DNA from: Saprospiraceae bacterium | GTDB lineage: Bacteria > Bacteroidota > Bacteroidia > Chitinophagales > Saprospiraceae | Assembly (NCBI GenBank): GCA_016787525.1 | Contig: JAEUUP010000015.1 | Location: forward strand, 102,144 to 166,143 | Direction: 5' to 3' | DNA length: 64,000 nt | In this document: one piece after another, positions 18,348 to 28,200 of the stretch | How positions within the stretch are numbered: position 1 is the stretch's first letter | Layout: every line of letters begins with the position of its first letter | Translations under genes and position numbers: made by a program | The notes under the pieces: model-generated | What the model was told of the DNA's origin: nothing | The model's database searches: none | The model's input: the letters and a program-made list of their open reading frames with translations, nothing else

Positions 18348-18508
18348 TTTGATAACAATTTAGACAAATGCTAAGAATAGACACAACATTGGTCGCAAGC
18401 TCCCTCGTTACAAAAATAATCTTTATAGAGCGAAGTCAATATTTGAACTTGAAAAGTTCAAATATTGACTTCGCTCTATAAAGATTATTCCAAAGCATGT
18501 ATTTTTAG
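18348..18508. repeat. Dispersed hairpin repeat, family A (copy 1)
   Basis: A conserved leader of about 65 bp (GACAAATGCTAAGAATAGAC, then TTGGTCGCAAGCTCCCTCGT) precedes a long perfect palindrome at 18415-18489 with 36-nt arms and a 3-nt loop. Copy 2 is at 30610-30769: the same leader, with a loop-proximal A-T pair replaced by G-C in both arms. It lies between the convergent glycosyltransferase and S41 genes and may double as their terminator. To its right, 18509-18530 matches the reverse complement of sequence near 15157-15177. Confidence 0.85.
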
Positions 18509-18558
18509 CGAAGCGAAAAACAGTGAGTGTTTAGTGCTTTTAAATATCGCTATTGAAC

Positions 18559-20805
18559 TTAATCCTTTCCAGATTGAATCCACTCAATTGCTTTTTCCAA
18601 AACCTCATCTTTGCCTGCCATGATACCAGCCTTTGTCGGGCGCACTTCAATATCGGGTTGAATACCGATACGTTGTGTATCGCTACCATCAGGATAATAG
18701 CAGCCAATACCTGTTATTTGTGTCGAAATACCACTGGGCAATGTAAAAGGTGAGACATTTCCGTCTGCACCTGCTGTTTGGCTGCCAATGACTTTTGAAT
18801 GTGGCCCAACTCTAAAAGCCATCGTATGAAACTCGGCAGAACTCAAAGAGACTTCATTGATAAGTACCGCAACTTTGCCATTGTAGGTTTTTCTACCACC
18901 TCCAACGTTCAAACTTCTACTATCCAGCTCAAAATAGCCCGGGTTTTGTGCGCTTGTTCTCGAAAATCGAGAGAAATCTTGAATTTCTTTTGTCAAATAT
19001 TGACCAATCGCATAGATAGGAAAATCAGCAGGATAGTTTCTATTATCAATCACGATGCCTCTCGCATTTTCAAAAAGTTTGAATGCAGAATCTACTTGCT
19101 TTGTTAGTATTTTGCCCAGATAAATATAACCAATCCCATCTCTCACATAATAATACGATTGCTCGGGCATAGGTGCCCAAGTAGATAAGTTCAATTGTGC
19201 AGGCGCATAACGTTCTATGTCTAATGCCATCGTCTTACCGTTGCGTTCTATCTCGATTTTTACCGTGCGCTCATTACCCCTCAGTAATTTGTTGGCAATT
19301 CTTGATTTTTGAGTCACATCATTCGAGGCGGCTGTATAAGTTTCTAAACTTTTGACCACTTCTGCCACGTCAACACCATTGATTTTTTTGATAGCATCGC
19401 CAATTTTTACACCTGTCTTTTCTGTTTCTGTTTTGTGTGCATATTTCGTAACAATCCATTCATTACCCACCCACTGAACAATAAAAGGCGCATACAATTT
19501 ACCTTGCCACTCATTATAAACATCACTACGCGATGACGCACTCGCATGTGTGTCGTGAATTTTAACAATCAACTCTTGAACCACTTTAATATAATTGAGC
19601 GCATCATCATTCGTCCCAACGAATTTTGGAATATACGCCGCCAAAAGGTCGTTCCAATTGTCCTCTGTTATCAAATATTTATACGGAAAGTAATAATGGA
19701 CAATATTCCAAAAACGATACAATGACAACAGTCTAAAACCCGCATCGGGATTCTTGAGATGCGCATACGATTCTTCATTTTTGAAATCGCCACCACCCAA
19801 AGGCGTGACCGAACCATAATAACTGCTCAATTGATTGCGGTTTTTGTAAACGAATTGCAACTTCTCCGCCAATTCTTTGCTAATTTTTGGGTCGTTCATC
19901 CATTCATGGTCAACTTTAAGCTTAAAATTGCCTTTGGGTTCATCACAATTGGCGCAAAGTTTCACTTCACCCAAGCTATTTATCCAATCCACGAGGATTT
20001 TATCGCGTTCAGCCGAGTTTTTGACCACTAAAATCTGAGACATAATAGGAAACAGCGCAAAATCCCAATTAACCTTACCCGAAGTTGGCACAGGATGATG
20101 GTATTTTAAGAATCCCCACACTCGACCTAATAATGCCAAATCATTGATTTGTTGTGCAGAAACAGATTTAAGTTCAATTTTTGAACCTTGCCAATAAGTC
20201 GAATCGAGCCTTGCACCCGCCACAACTTTAGTTTGAAATTTTACTTTCTCAATAGGCACATCGTCAATCGTCAGCCTCAAATCATCTACCCAAATCTGAC
20301 CTTTTGGCGACACCAATAGGCATCCAACATAAATATCTTTCACCTCATCTGAAAAAGGCAATTCAATTGTGTATTCTTTCCAATCATTTGTGCCATTGAT
20401 ACCTTGTTTTTGCATATTATCAAAAGCAACCACACCCGAATAGCCATCCAATCGCATCCACAATCCAGCAAAACCTGTCGCACTCACATCTTTTGTTTTC
20501 AAATACCCCCTCAGTACAATACGCTTACCTTTGTATCGTGAAGGAATAACATAGAACGTAGAGCCGAATGTCGCATCTCCAGCATCATTAGGTGCTTTTA
20601 TGGACAAAGCATATTTCCCTTCTTTCACTATTTGACTGTCCACTCGGGTTTGATACTTAGTTGTATCATTTCTTTGAACACCCAGTTGCCAACCCACAGG
20701 TCTGCGTGCATTGTCCAATGATTCAATATTCAGATTGGTTGAAATTTGACCCCTCAGTATAAAAGGGCAAAGAAAAGCTAAGAGAAAAAGTTTAGAGTTT
20801 TTCAT
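18559..20805 (-). CDS. S41-family (C-terminal-processing-type) secreted peptidase
   Basis: About 748 residues. The start at 20805 gives a signal peptide MKNSKLFLLAFLCPFILRGQ. The N-terminal 170 residues form a beta-rich module resembling a carbohydrate-binding fold (LDNARRPVGWQLG, FAGLWMRLDG, IWVDDLRL). A PDZ-like segment follows (VGNEWIVTKYAHKTETEKTGVKIGDAIKKING), then the S41 core: GIGYIYLGK, GIVIDNRNYP, NEVSLSSAEFHTMAF with the expected catalytic Ser, and GSQTAGADGNVSPF. This tail-specific protease fold acts on periplasmic or surface proteins; the substrate is unknown. Three motifs lie inside (19277, 20507, 20750), the last encoding LRG at the signal-peptide end, as also seen in the GH106-like gene. 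Confidence 0.88.
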   Translation of the reverse strand: MKNSKLFLLAFLCPFILRGQISTNLNIESLDNARRPVGWQLGVQRNDTTKYQTRVDSQIVKEGKYALSIKAPNDAGDATFGSTFYVIPSRYKGKRIVLRGYLKTKDVSATGFAGLWMRLDGYSGVVAFDNMQKQGINGTNDWKEYTIELPFSDEVKDIYVGCLLVSPKGQIWVDDLRLTIDDVPIEKVKFQTKVVAGARLDSTYWQGSKIELKSVSAQQINDLALLGRVWGFLKYHHPVPTSGKVNWDFALFPIMSQILVVKNSAERDKILVDWINSLGEVKLCANCDEPKGNFKLKVDHEWMNDPKISKELAEKLQFVYKNRNQLSSYYGSVTPLGGGDFKNEESYAHLKNPDAGFRLLSLYRFWNIVHYYFPYKYLITEDNWNDLLAAYIPKFVGTNDDALNYIKVVQELIVKIHDTHASASSRSDVYNEWQGKLYAPFIVQWVGNEWIVTKYAHKTETEKTGVKIGDAIKKINGVDVAEVVKSLETYTAASNDVTQKSRIANKLLRGNERTVKIEIERNGKTMALDIERYAPAQLNLSTWAPMPEQSYYYVRDGIGYIYLGKILTKQVDSAFKLFENARGIVIDNRNYPADFPIYAIGQYLTKEIQDFSRFSRTSAQNPGYFELDSRSLNVGGGRKTYNGKVAVLINEVSLSSAEFHTMAFRVGPHSKVIGSQTAGADGNVSPFTLPSGISTQITGIGCYYPDGSDTQRIGIQPDIEVRPTKAGIMAGKDEVLEKAIEWIQSGKD

Positions 20806-20938
20806 AAGTTGTTGATTTAATCGTTGAAGTTTGATAGCATTTTTATGATTGAACGAGCAATTTACCAACAAAATGCGCCATTTACAAAACATTAACATTT
20901 AATTTCATAAAAAAACGCCCCCTCAGTACCATAAGCCC

Positions 20939-20969
20939 TTGACACATATTGAAAGTTTATATAAATTTG
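20939..20969 (+). promoter_or_regulatory. Bacteroidota-type promoter for the 129-residue gene
   Basis: TTG (20939-20941), 20 nt, then TAAATTTG (20962-20969), which matches TTG-N20-TAnnTTTG. The leader to the ATG at 21044 is about 68 nt. One of the best promoter matches in the window. Confidence 0.55.
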
Positions 20970-21043
20970 TACCATAAACCAAGGGATTAACCAAACACCG
21001 ATATTAAAACCATATTTCTAAAATTTAAAACATTACTTGTTTT

Positions 21044-21433
21044 ATGGCACTTAATCCAATCACCCTGGATCACTACAATGCGAACAAAGGCATTGCAGAC
21101 TCTTTGTTAAAACTCAACACACCATTCGTTTATGGTACTGAAGTCTCCCTTGCCAATTATGTGACAACGGTCGAAGACATCAAAACCCATTTAGAAATTC
21201 GCAATGCTTTGCTTGAGCAATTTCTTAAAGCCGATGAGCTGTACTTCCAATCTGTGGAAGCATCGGACAAAATGCAAACCCGATTGCGCAATTGCATCAA
21301 AGGCGACAAAGGTGTCGAATCCGATGAATACGTTATGGCTGGCGGTACACGACAATCTGAAATCACCAGTAAAGCACAAGCCACCCGCAATGAAAAGAAA
21401 AAAACAACTTTAATGATTGACAAAAAAGGTTGA
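21044..21433 (+). CDS. Small conserved-looking protein of unknown function
   Basis: 129 residues, soluble, highly charged, no signal peptide. The N-terminal half (ITLDHYNANKGIADSLLKLN, VEDIKTHLEIRNALLEQFLK) is probably helical. The C-terminal 30 residues are Lys/Arg/Thr-rich and probably disordered (MAGGTRQSEITSKAQATRNE). I do not recognise the family. It is a genuine gene by its setting: a good promoter, an ATG after a 68-nt leader and a strong intrinsic terminator 56 nt after the stop, so it is a separate transcript. The basic tail could bind nucleic acid, but that is only a guess. Confidence 0.7.
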   Translation: MALNPITLDHYNANKGIADSLLKLNTPFVYGTEVSLANYVTTVEDIKTHLEIRNALLEQFLKADELYFQSVEASDKMQTRLRNCIKGDKGVESDEYVMAGGTRQSEITSKAQATRNEKKKTTLMIDKKG

Positions 21434-21489
21434 TTAATAACATTATTTGCTTTGTTACTAAATTTAGTGGGTTAACATTTAGAAGTTTG

Positions 21490-21528
21490 GTGAATTTGAC
21501 TGTTGCTATGTCAAATTCACTTTTTTTT
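21490..21528 (+). terminator. Strong intrinsic terminator
   Basis: GTGAATTTGAC (21490-21500) pairs perfectly with GTCAAATTCAC (21510-21520), followed by eight T residues. It ends the transcript of the 129-residue protein gene. Confidence 0.88.
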
Positions 21529-21567
21529 GTCTTTTACTGAGGGGGTGTTTGGGTTTTAAGACACCAC

Positions 21568-22161
21568 TCAAAGACTCTTCCGAATACGACTCAGCGACTC
21601 AGGTGTGATATTCAGATAAGATGCTAAATACTTCAGCGGAATATGTTGCACATATTCGGGATGTGCATTCAATAGTTTGGTATAGCGTTCAGTGGCAGAC
21701 AAAGACAAGAGTTCTTTTACCCGATTCGATGATTTTTTGAATTGGTCTTCTGTCATGATACGCCCAATGTGTTCAAATGCAGGACGTTTTTTAAATAAAT
21801 TCATCAAATCTTCATATCGGATACGCACCATACTGAGGGGGGTCAATGCTTCTATGGCATGTTCGGCAGGCGCACGGTCAATAAACGATTCATACACACT
21901 GATAAAGTCGCCAGTGAAATGAAAATCCAAAGAAATCTCTTTATCGTCTTTGAAAAAGTAGCTGCGTGTCACACCTTCAATGATAAAATACAAATAATTC
22001 TCCACTTTTCCAATGTGAGTCAAGACATCGCCCTTGTCGAATTGCTTGAAACGCACCAATTCTAAAGCTGCCCCGAAATCTTCATCACCAAGTGCTGCCC
22101 GCGATTGAAGCGATTCTTTGAGTATTTCTATTTTTTGAAAAAATGTCGTATTGTTGGACAT
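21568..22161 (-). CDS. Crp/Fnr-family transcriptional regulator
   Basis: 197 residues. The N-terminal cyclic-nucleotide-binding-like beta barrel (FDKGDVLTHIGKVENYLYFIIEGVTRSYF, ISLDFHFTGDFISVYESF) is followed by a short C-terminal HTH (IPLKYLASYLNITPESLSRIRKSL). This is the short Bacteroidota Crp/Fnr subfamily; I see no Fe-S cysteines and no obvious cAMP-specific site, so the signal is unknown. Monocistronic. The motif copy at 21832-21840 encodes PLS. Confidence 0.9.
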   Translation of the reverse strand: MSNNTTFFQKIEILKESLQSRAALGDEDFGAALELVRFKQFDKGDVLTHIGKVENYLYFIIEGVTRSYFFKDDKEISLDFHFTGDFISVYESFIDRAPAEHAIEALTPLSMVRIRYEDLMNLFKKRPAFEHIGRIMTEDQFKKSSNRVKELLSLSATERYTKLLNAHPEYVQHIPLKYLASYLNITPESLSRIRKSL

Positions 22162-22205
22162 TGTGGTTGCATTAATGATTTAAAACTTATGCAAGTCATG
22201 GACAG

Positions 22206-22401
22206 AAAAGCCCTATCGGGGCGACATATTGGTAGCCCTGCGTGAAACGCAGGGTTAAAACAATAAAAACAACGTTCAGCCCCGTAGGGGCGCAACTATG
22301 ATGCAAAATGTGCCGCCCCTATGGGGCTAATGGGAAATGCCGTTTTCTATAACCCTGCGTTTCACGCAGGGCTACCAATATGTCGCCCCGATGGGGCTTT
22401 T
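22206..22401. repeat. 196-bp cruciform (REP/BIME-like) palindromic repeat
   Basis: Arms of 52 bp (22206-22257 and 22350-22401) are inverted copies with a single mismatch. Each arm contains its own palindromes (GCCC-TATC-GGGGC type and CCCTGCGTGAAACGCAGGG). The central part holds two further GC-rich hairpins, GCCCCGTAGGGGC (22279-22291) and GCCCCTATGGGGC (22316-22328). GC content is far above its surroundings. No ORF. It lies between divergent genes (Crp/Fnr regulator and S74 protein). Confidence 0.85.
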
Positions 22402-22539
22402 AAACACTTGATTCGCACATTCAAATCTCCCACGCACGTTTATTCTATTCTGCCATTTCTTAACATACATCAATTTTGGAATCATTTGAAACCTTCAACT
22501 TTGCATCGTGATAAAAAAAAAGTTTTAATAGATGATTCC

Positions 22540-22572
22540 GACTTAGAGAGAATCTGAAACGCTCTCTAAGTC
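22540..22572 (+). promoter_or_regulatory. Leader hairpin before the first S74 gene
   Basis: GACTTAGAGAG (22540-22550) pairs perfectly with CTCTCTAAGTC (22562-22572), followed by TTTTCTTT, 38 nt before the ATG. It has the form of an intrinsic terminator inside the leader, so attenuation is possible. Upstream CAACTTTGCATCGTGA (22497-22512) is shared with the second S74 gene (near 25195-25210) and probably marks the promoter. Confidence 0.5.
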
Positions 22573-22609
22573 TTTTCTTTGACGCTCTTACAAAATTACA
22601 TTCTTTTTA

Positions 22610-24961
22610 ATGAAACAGTCTATTTTATGCCTACTTGTGTTCGCAAGTATTCAACTTTCTTTTGCCCAAAATGTGGGTATCAACACAACCACACCTCATA
22701 ATTCTGCCGCTTTAGACATCACGGCGACGGATAAAGGCATACTTGTGCCGCGTTTGACAACGACTCAGAGGACCAATATCATATCTCCCGCCACAGGTCT
22801 GTTGGTTTTTGATATGGATGAAAACAAGTTTTACTTTTATGATGGTACTACTTGGTCGGCTGTTGCACCCACTCAAGAAGAGATTGACCCTAAAATCGCA
22901 CCTTTGACTTTGAATAAAGTGCCACATTGGAATGGTGTACAATTAGTGAATGGTCAAATTACAGACAATAATTCAGCTGTCGGAATTGGTACAAGTGGTT
23001 CGCCCAATAGCTTATTAACAGTTGGAGATAATCTATCTTTTACAGGTCTTGACCCTGTTATGTCGGTTAATACAAGTAATGATGAAAGTATTTTGATTGG
23101 TGATGCAGGAACAGAACAAGGCATTTTACTTGGTTTCAAAGGTAATCAAATTCAAGGACTTTCGGGCGCAAATTTAGAGACAAACAGTCATTTATTACTC
23201 AATCCCAATGGTGGCAATATTGGTATCAACAATGATAATCCTGTTGCACCACTTTCAGTTGGTACATATTATAATACCAATTTAGACCCGATTGCACAAT
23301 TCAATGCCACAGGTGAAAAACCTTTATTAGTAGGTGAAACGACTAATAATAAAGGTTTGATGTTGGGTTATGCAGGCAATGATATTCAAGGCAGGTCTGG
23401 TGCGGATTTAGCAGATAACAGTGATTTATTGCTCAATAAATTTGGGGGCAATGTTGGTATTGGCACAGAAACACCCACATCTGAATTGGATGTAGAAGGT
23501 AAAACCAGAACAGTTAATTTCCAAATGACAGATGGTGCTACTAATGGTTACTTACTTCAATCTGATGTGGATGGCAATGCTACATGGATAAACCCCAATA
23601 CCATTACTTTTGGCGAAAGTGATCCAAAAGTTGGGACATTAACAACCAATTATTTGCCAAAATGGAATGGTACGAGTTTAGCTAATACTCAAATTTTTGA
23701 TGATGGTTCAAAAGTTGGCATTGGTACAACAAACCCCTCAGTAAAACTAGAAGTTGAAGGCACAACTAAAACAACAACGCTCCAAATTGTTTCGGGCGCA
23801 TTGAATGGTCGAATATTAAAGTCAGATGCTTTAGGTAATGCTTCGTGGGTTGAACCTAATAGCATTACAACTAATGAGATTGACCCCAAAGTAGGTAATT
23901 TAGATTTTGGTAGTGTACCACGTTGGAGTGGTTCATCTTTATCAAATAGTCCAATGTATGCTGACGCGACCTATATTGGCATTGGCACGACGACACCTAA
24001 TAGATTATTGACCGTAGGAACATCTTTTACAACTGGATTGAACAGTCTAATCCAAATTAACACATCAGATAACAAACCTATTGTGATAGCCGATGCAACA
24101 AACAACAAAGGCATCATGCTGGGTCATAATGGCAATGATATACAAGGTCGTTCAGGGGCAAGCCTTTCTGATAATAGCCATTTGATTTTGAATCAATTTG
24201 GTGGCAATGTTGGTATTGGTACGACGACTGTTGACAAAGCAAAGTTGGTTATTAGTGGTTTTCAATCTTACAATATAGGTGATTATGGTTATTTGGGTAG
24301 TTTAGGTACAACCAATACACGCACTGGTACGACAGAAGATTATTCTATTTACGCTTCATCACGTATTGCTGCCACTGAGTTTAATGCTTTTTCTGATCGG
24401 CGCATCAAAAAAATACTGAGGGGGTCTGATAGTAAAGAAGATTTGGCAACTTTGATGAAAATCAAGATTACGGATTACAAACTCATTGATAGTATTGAAA
24501 AAGGGACTAAGGTTTATAAAAAAGTTATTGCTCAAGAAGTGGCAGAAGTCTATCCCAATGCCGTTTCTAAAATGACGGATGTTGTGCCAGACATTTACAA
24601 AATGGCTTCTATCAAGGATGGTTTTATTAGTCTCACAAATCATGGTCTGAAAGTGAATGACCGTGTTCAACTCATCTTTGGCGATAGAAAAGACATATTG
24701 AAAGTATTAGAAATCAATGACAAAGGCTTTAAAGTAGATGCGCATACTGAGGGGAATGTTTTTGTTTACGGCAAAGAAGTAAACGATTTTCATACAGTAG
24801 ATTATGAAGCACTTTCAACGCTCAACATTTCTGCTACACAAGAATTGGTCAAACAACTCAATGATTTAAAAATCCAGAATGAAGTCTTGAAAACGGATAA
24901 TAATAGCATGAAAGCGGATATTGAAGCCTTAAAAACGGCTGTTTTTAAGAAAGCCAATTAA
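22610..24961 (+). CDS. Secreted tail-fibre-like protein with C-terminal S74 chaperone domain (paralogue 1)
   Basis: 783 residues with a signal peptide (MKQSILCLLVFASIQLSFAQ). The middle is built of repeats resembling phage tail-fibre and YadA-like stalk sequences: units with VGIGTTTPSVKLEVEGTTKT, WNGTSLANTQIFDDG and NDIQGRSGADLADNS. The C-terminal about 200 residues form the intramolecular-chaperone S74 domain (EFNAFSDRRIKKI, VYKKVIAQEVAEVYPNAV, DYEALSTLNISATQEL) and end in a coiled coil. S74 proteins trimerise, and many then autocleave the chaperone. It is probably a surface fibre or adhesin. Three motif copies lie inside (23734, 24415, 24746); 24415 is at the same place as 28775 in paralogue 2. 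Confidence 0.85.
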   Translation: MKQSILCLLVFASIQLSFAQNVGINTTTPHNSAALDITATDKGILVPRLTTTQRTNIISPATGLLVFDMDENKFYFYDGTTWSAVAPTQEEIDPKIAPLTLNKVPHWNGVQLVNGQITDNNSAVGIGTSGSPNSLLTVGDNLSFTGLDPVMSVNTSNDESILIGDAGTEQGILLGFKGNQIQGLSGANLETNSHLLLNPNGGNIGINNDNPVAPLSVGTYYNTNLDPIAQFNATGEKPLLVGETTNNKGLMLGYAGNDIQGRSGADLADNSDLLLNKFGGNVGIGTETPTSELDVEGKTRTVNFQMTDGATNGYLLQSDVDGNATWINPNTITFGESDPKVGTLTTNYLPKWNGTSLANTQIFDDGSKVGIGTTNPSVKLEVEGTTKTTTLQIVSGALNGRILKSDALGNASWVEPNSITTNEIDPKVGNLDFGSVPRWSGSSLSNSPMYADATYIGIGTTTPNRLLTVGTSFTTGLNSLIQINTSDNKPIVIADATNNKGIMLGHNGNDIQGRSGASLSDNSHLILNQFGGNVGIGTTTVDKAKLVISGFQSYNIGDYGYLGSLGTTNTRTGTTEDYSIYASSRIAATEFNAFSDRRIKKILRGSDSKEDLATLMKIKITDYKLIDSIEKGTKVYKKVIAQEVAEVYPNAVSKMTDVVPDIYKMASIKDGFISLTNHGLKVNDRVQLIFGDRKDILKVLEINDKGFKVDAHTEGNVFVYGKEVNDFHTVDYEALSTLNISATQELVKQLNDLKIQNEVLKTDNNSMKADIEALKTAVFKKAN

Positions 24962-24997
24962 CAACTGCTGGATACTTTTAAGTTGACAATATACAAA

Positions 24998-25100
24998 ACG
25001 TATCGGATATTTTTAAAATATCCGATACGTAGCTCGCAATATCCGAAATGTTGGAACAAAACGTATCGGATATTGCGAAAACATCCGATAAGTAGCTCGC
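24998..25100. repeat. Direct and inverted repeats between the two S74 genes
   Basis: A perfect palindrome at 24998-25030 (ACGTATCGGATATTTT arm) is followed by AGCTCGCAA. A degraded copy starts at 25061 (ACGTATCGGATATT) and again ends in AGTAGCTCGCAA (25091-25102). The first hairpin, 37 nt past the stop at 24961, may terminate the upstream gene. The rest of this 319-bp gap holds only the leader of the second S74 gene and a one-mismatch copy of the motif (25238-25246). Confidence 0.75.
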
Positions 25101-25280
25101 AAGTCATTGGATGAACAGTTCCTCCATGAAATCAATTACTTTTTAGAAAAACTTATTTCTTACCATATATCAATTTTTAATCTAAATCCATTACGCAACT
25201 TTGTGTCGTGAAAAACATCTGAACGCTCTGTCAATGACCCTTCAGTACGTCCATTTTTTGATTAATAATTAAGATTTACA

Positions 25281-28200
25281 ATGAAACAATTTATATTGTG
25301 CTTACTTGCTTTCGTAAGTATTCAGCTTTCTTTTGCCCAAAATGTGGGTATCAACACAACCACACCACATAATTCTGCGGCTTTGGACATCACGGCGACG
25401 GATAAAGGTTTACTTGTGCCGCGTTTGACCACGACTCAAAGAACCAATATCACATCTCCCGCGAAAGGTCTCTTGGTTTTTGATACAGATATGAATCAAT
25501 TTCATTTTTACAACGGTTCGGCGTGGACGGCGATACCCCTCAGTAATTTGACTAAAATACAAGACACTGACGGCAATACAAAAATCGAAGTTGAACAAAC
25601 GACAAACGACAATCTTATTCGTTTTTCCGCCGATGGTGTTGAATATTTCAAAATGAATAAAGGCACGCTTGAAGTTGTCAATACAGGCGGCTCGGTTTTT
25701 ATTGGTCAACAAGCGGGATTGAATGAAATTTATTTAGGTGGCAATCAAAATGTCGGTATTGGTTATCAAGCGTTGCAATCTACGCAAGGGTCGTTTGACA
25801 ATGTAGGTATTGGCGCACGGGCTTTATGGTCGAATATAGATGGTAACTACAATGTCGCTGTCGGAACAGATGCTTTGCGGTCGAACAATAGTATCTCGAA
25901 TGTTGGCATTGGACAAAAGGCGGGTGAGAACAATGCAACGGGCAACGGCAATGTATTCATCGGCTACAATGCGGGTGGTAATGAATTGGGCAGTAATAAA
26001 CTCTACATTGCCAATAGCAATACCGCTACACCTTTATTATATGGTGACTTTGCCACTAAGGCTTTGAAAATAAATGGTGCATTGAACATCAACAATGCTT
26101 ATACTCTCCCCTCAGTATCTGGTACTTCTGGACAGGTTTTACAAACAGATGGTGCAGGCACAACAACTTGGGCATCACTTTCTTCTATTTTGACAGAAAC
26201 AGACCCTAAAGTTGGTAATTTATCAATCAATTATCTGCCCAAATGGAATGGTTCGACTTTAACCAATACACAAGTGTATGACAACAGTTTGAATGTCGGT
26301 ATCGGAACAACAGCACCGACGGCAAAATTGGACATCAACGGTAATTTGAAGGTCAATACAAGTATTGTTGTTGATGGAAATGCTGCCAATAATGGTACAA
26401 ACAACAACACTTTATTATTCGGCACAGGTTCAGGTGAAGCCATTGGTTCGGCAAGAACAATCGGTTCTCAAAATAGATATGGTTTGGATTTTTATACCAG
26501 CCACGACGTGCAAATGTCTATTACAAACGCTGGCAGAATTGGTATGGGCGTAAGAAATCCTCAAAATACCTTAGACATCAATGGTGGTTTAGCCGTCGGT
26601 AGCAACTATGCGGGCGAAGAAACGGCACCCGATAATGGTGCTGTTATTGAAGGTCATGTCGGTATTGGTACATCCGCCGCATTTTTTCCTTTAACCGTGT
26701 TGGGAACAGAGAATCAAATGGTAGGCGTTATTAGTAATTCTGATAATGGAACAAGTGTGACTATTGGTAATTTAAGTAGCGGCAGCAGTGAATGGTCTCT
26801 CAACGTTACGGGTACGAATAATGAAGGCGGAAGTGGACAATTATTGTTTCAAAATGGAACAGGTGATATTCCTATGAGAATACTTGCAAACAATAATATT
26901 GGTATCGGGACAACTTATGCCAGTTCTTTATTGACCGTTGGTGCAAATTATGATTGTAATATCGGTCCTATTGCACAATTCAATACCGACAATCACGAAG
27001 CTGTTATGTTTGCCGCTCCAGGTATCACCAAAGGTTTGATGATTGGTTATGATGGCAACGATATTCAAGGTCGCTCAGGAATAGATTTTGAAACAAACGA
27101 CAATTTGATACTCAATGCTTATGATGGCAACGTTGGGATTGGTACTAATGCACCTACCGAAAAATTAGATGTAAATGGCAAAACAAAAACGACCAATTTG
27201 CAAATAACCGCAGGTGCAGCCGATAATTATGTCTTAAAATCGGATGCAGATGGCAATGCTTCGTGGGCAGCATTGACTATTTTTGAAACAGACCCTAAGG
27301 TGGGCAGTTTGACAAATAACTATTTGCCCAAATGGAATGGTTTATCTTTGGCAAATACCCAAGTTTTTGACAATGGGACAAACATTGGCATCGGCACGAG
27401 CAATCCCACAGCAAAATTAGACATCAATGGCTCGGTCAAAGCCACAAGTTTGCAAATGACCACAGGAGCAACTGCTAATTATGTTTTAAAATCGGACGCA
27501 AGTGGCAATGCCAGCTGGGCAAGTATGACGACATTGGAAACAGACCCTAAAATCGGTAGCTTGACTTCTAATTATTTGTCTAAATGGAATGGTTCAACTT
27601 TGGCAAATACGCAAGTTTTTGACAATGGCACTAATATCGGCATTGGCACAACGACCCCCTCAGTAAAATTAGATGTAAACGGCACAGTCAAATCAACAAA
27701 TTTGCAAATGACCACAGGTGCAGCCGCGAATTACGTCTTAAAATCGGACGTAAATGGCAATGCCAGTTGGGTAAGTATGACGACATTGGAAACAGACCCT
27801 AAAATCGGCAGCTTGACTTCTAATTATTTGTCCAAATGGAATGGTTCAACATTGTCAAATACCCAAGTTTTTGACGATGGAACAAACATTGGCATCGGCA
27901 CAACGACCCCCTCAGTAAAACTCGATGTGAACGGCACAGTCAAAGCCTCTCAATTGCAAATGAGTACAGATGCTGTCTATGGTTATGTATTAAGGTCTGA
28001 TGCCAATGGCAATGGTTATTGGTCAAATCCCAATTTTTTGACAACAACCTTGCAAGATGCTGATGCGAATACAAGTGTTCAAGTGGAAAAGACAGTCAAC
28101 GACGACAAAATACGCTTTACCGTGGGCGGCGTTGAACGTTTTTCAATGACGGGAGCTCTTTTTGGCGTTCACAATACAGGTGGCTCTACTTTTTTTGGTG

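Noticed and set aside
22206..22401. Structured RNA gene such as tRNA or riboswitch in the cruciform
   Set aside because: No tRNA arms or known riboswitch core; the near-perfect whole-length symmetry points to a palindromic DNA element.
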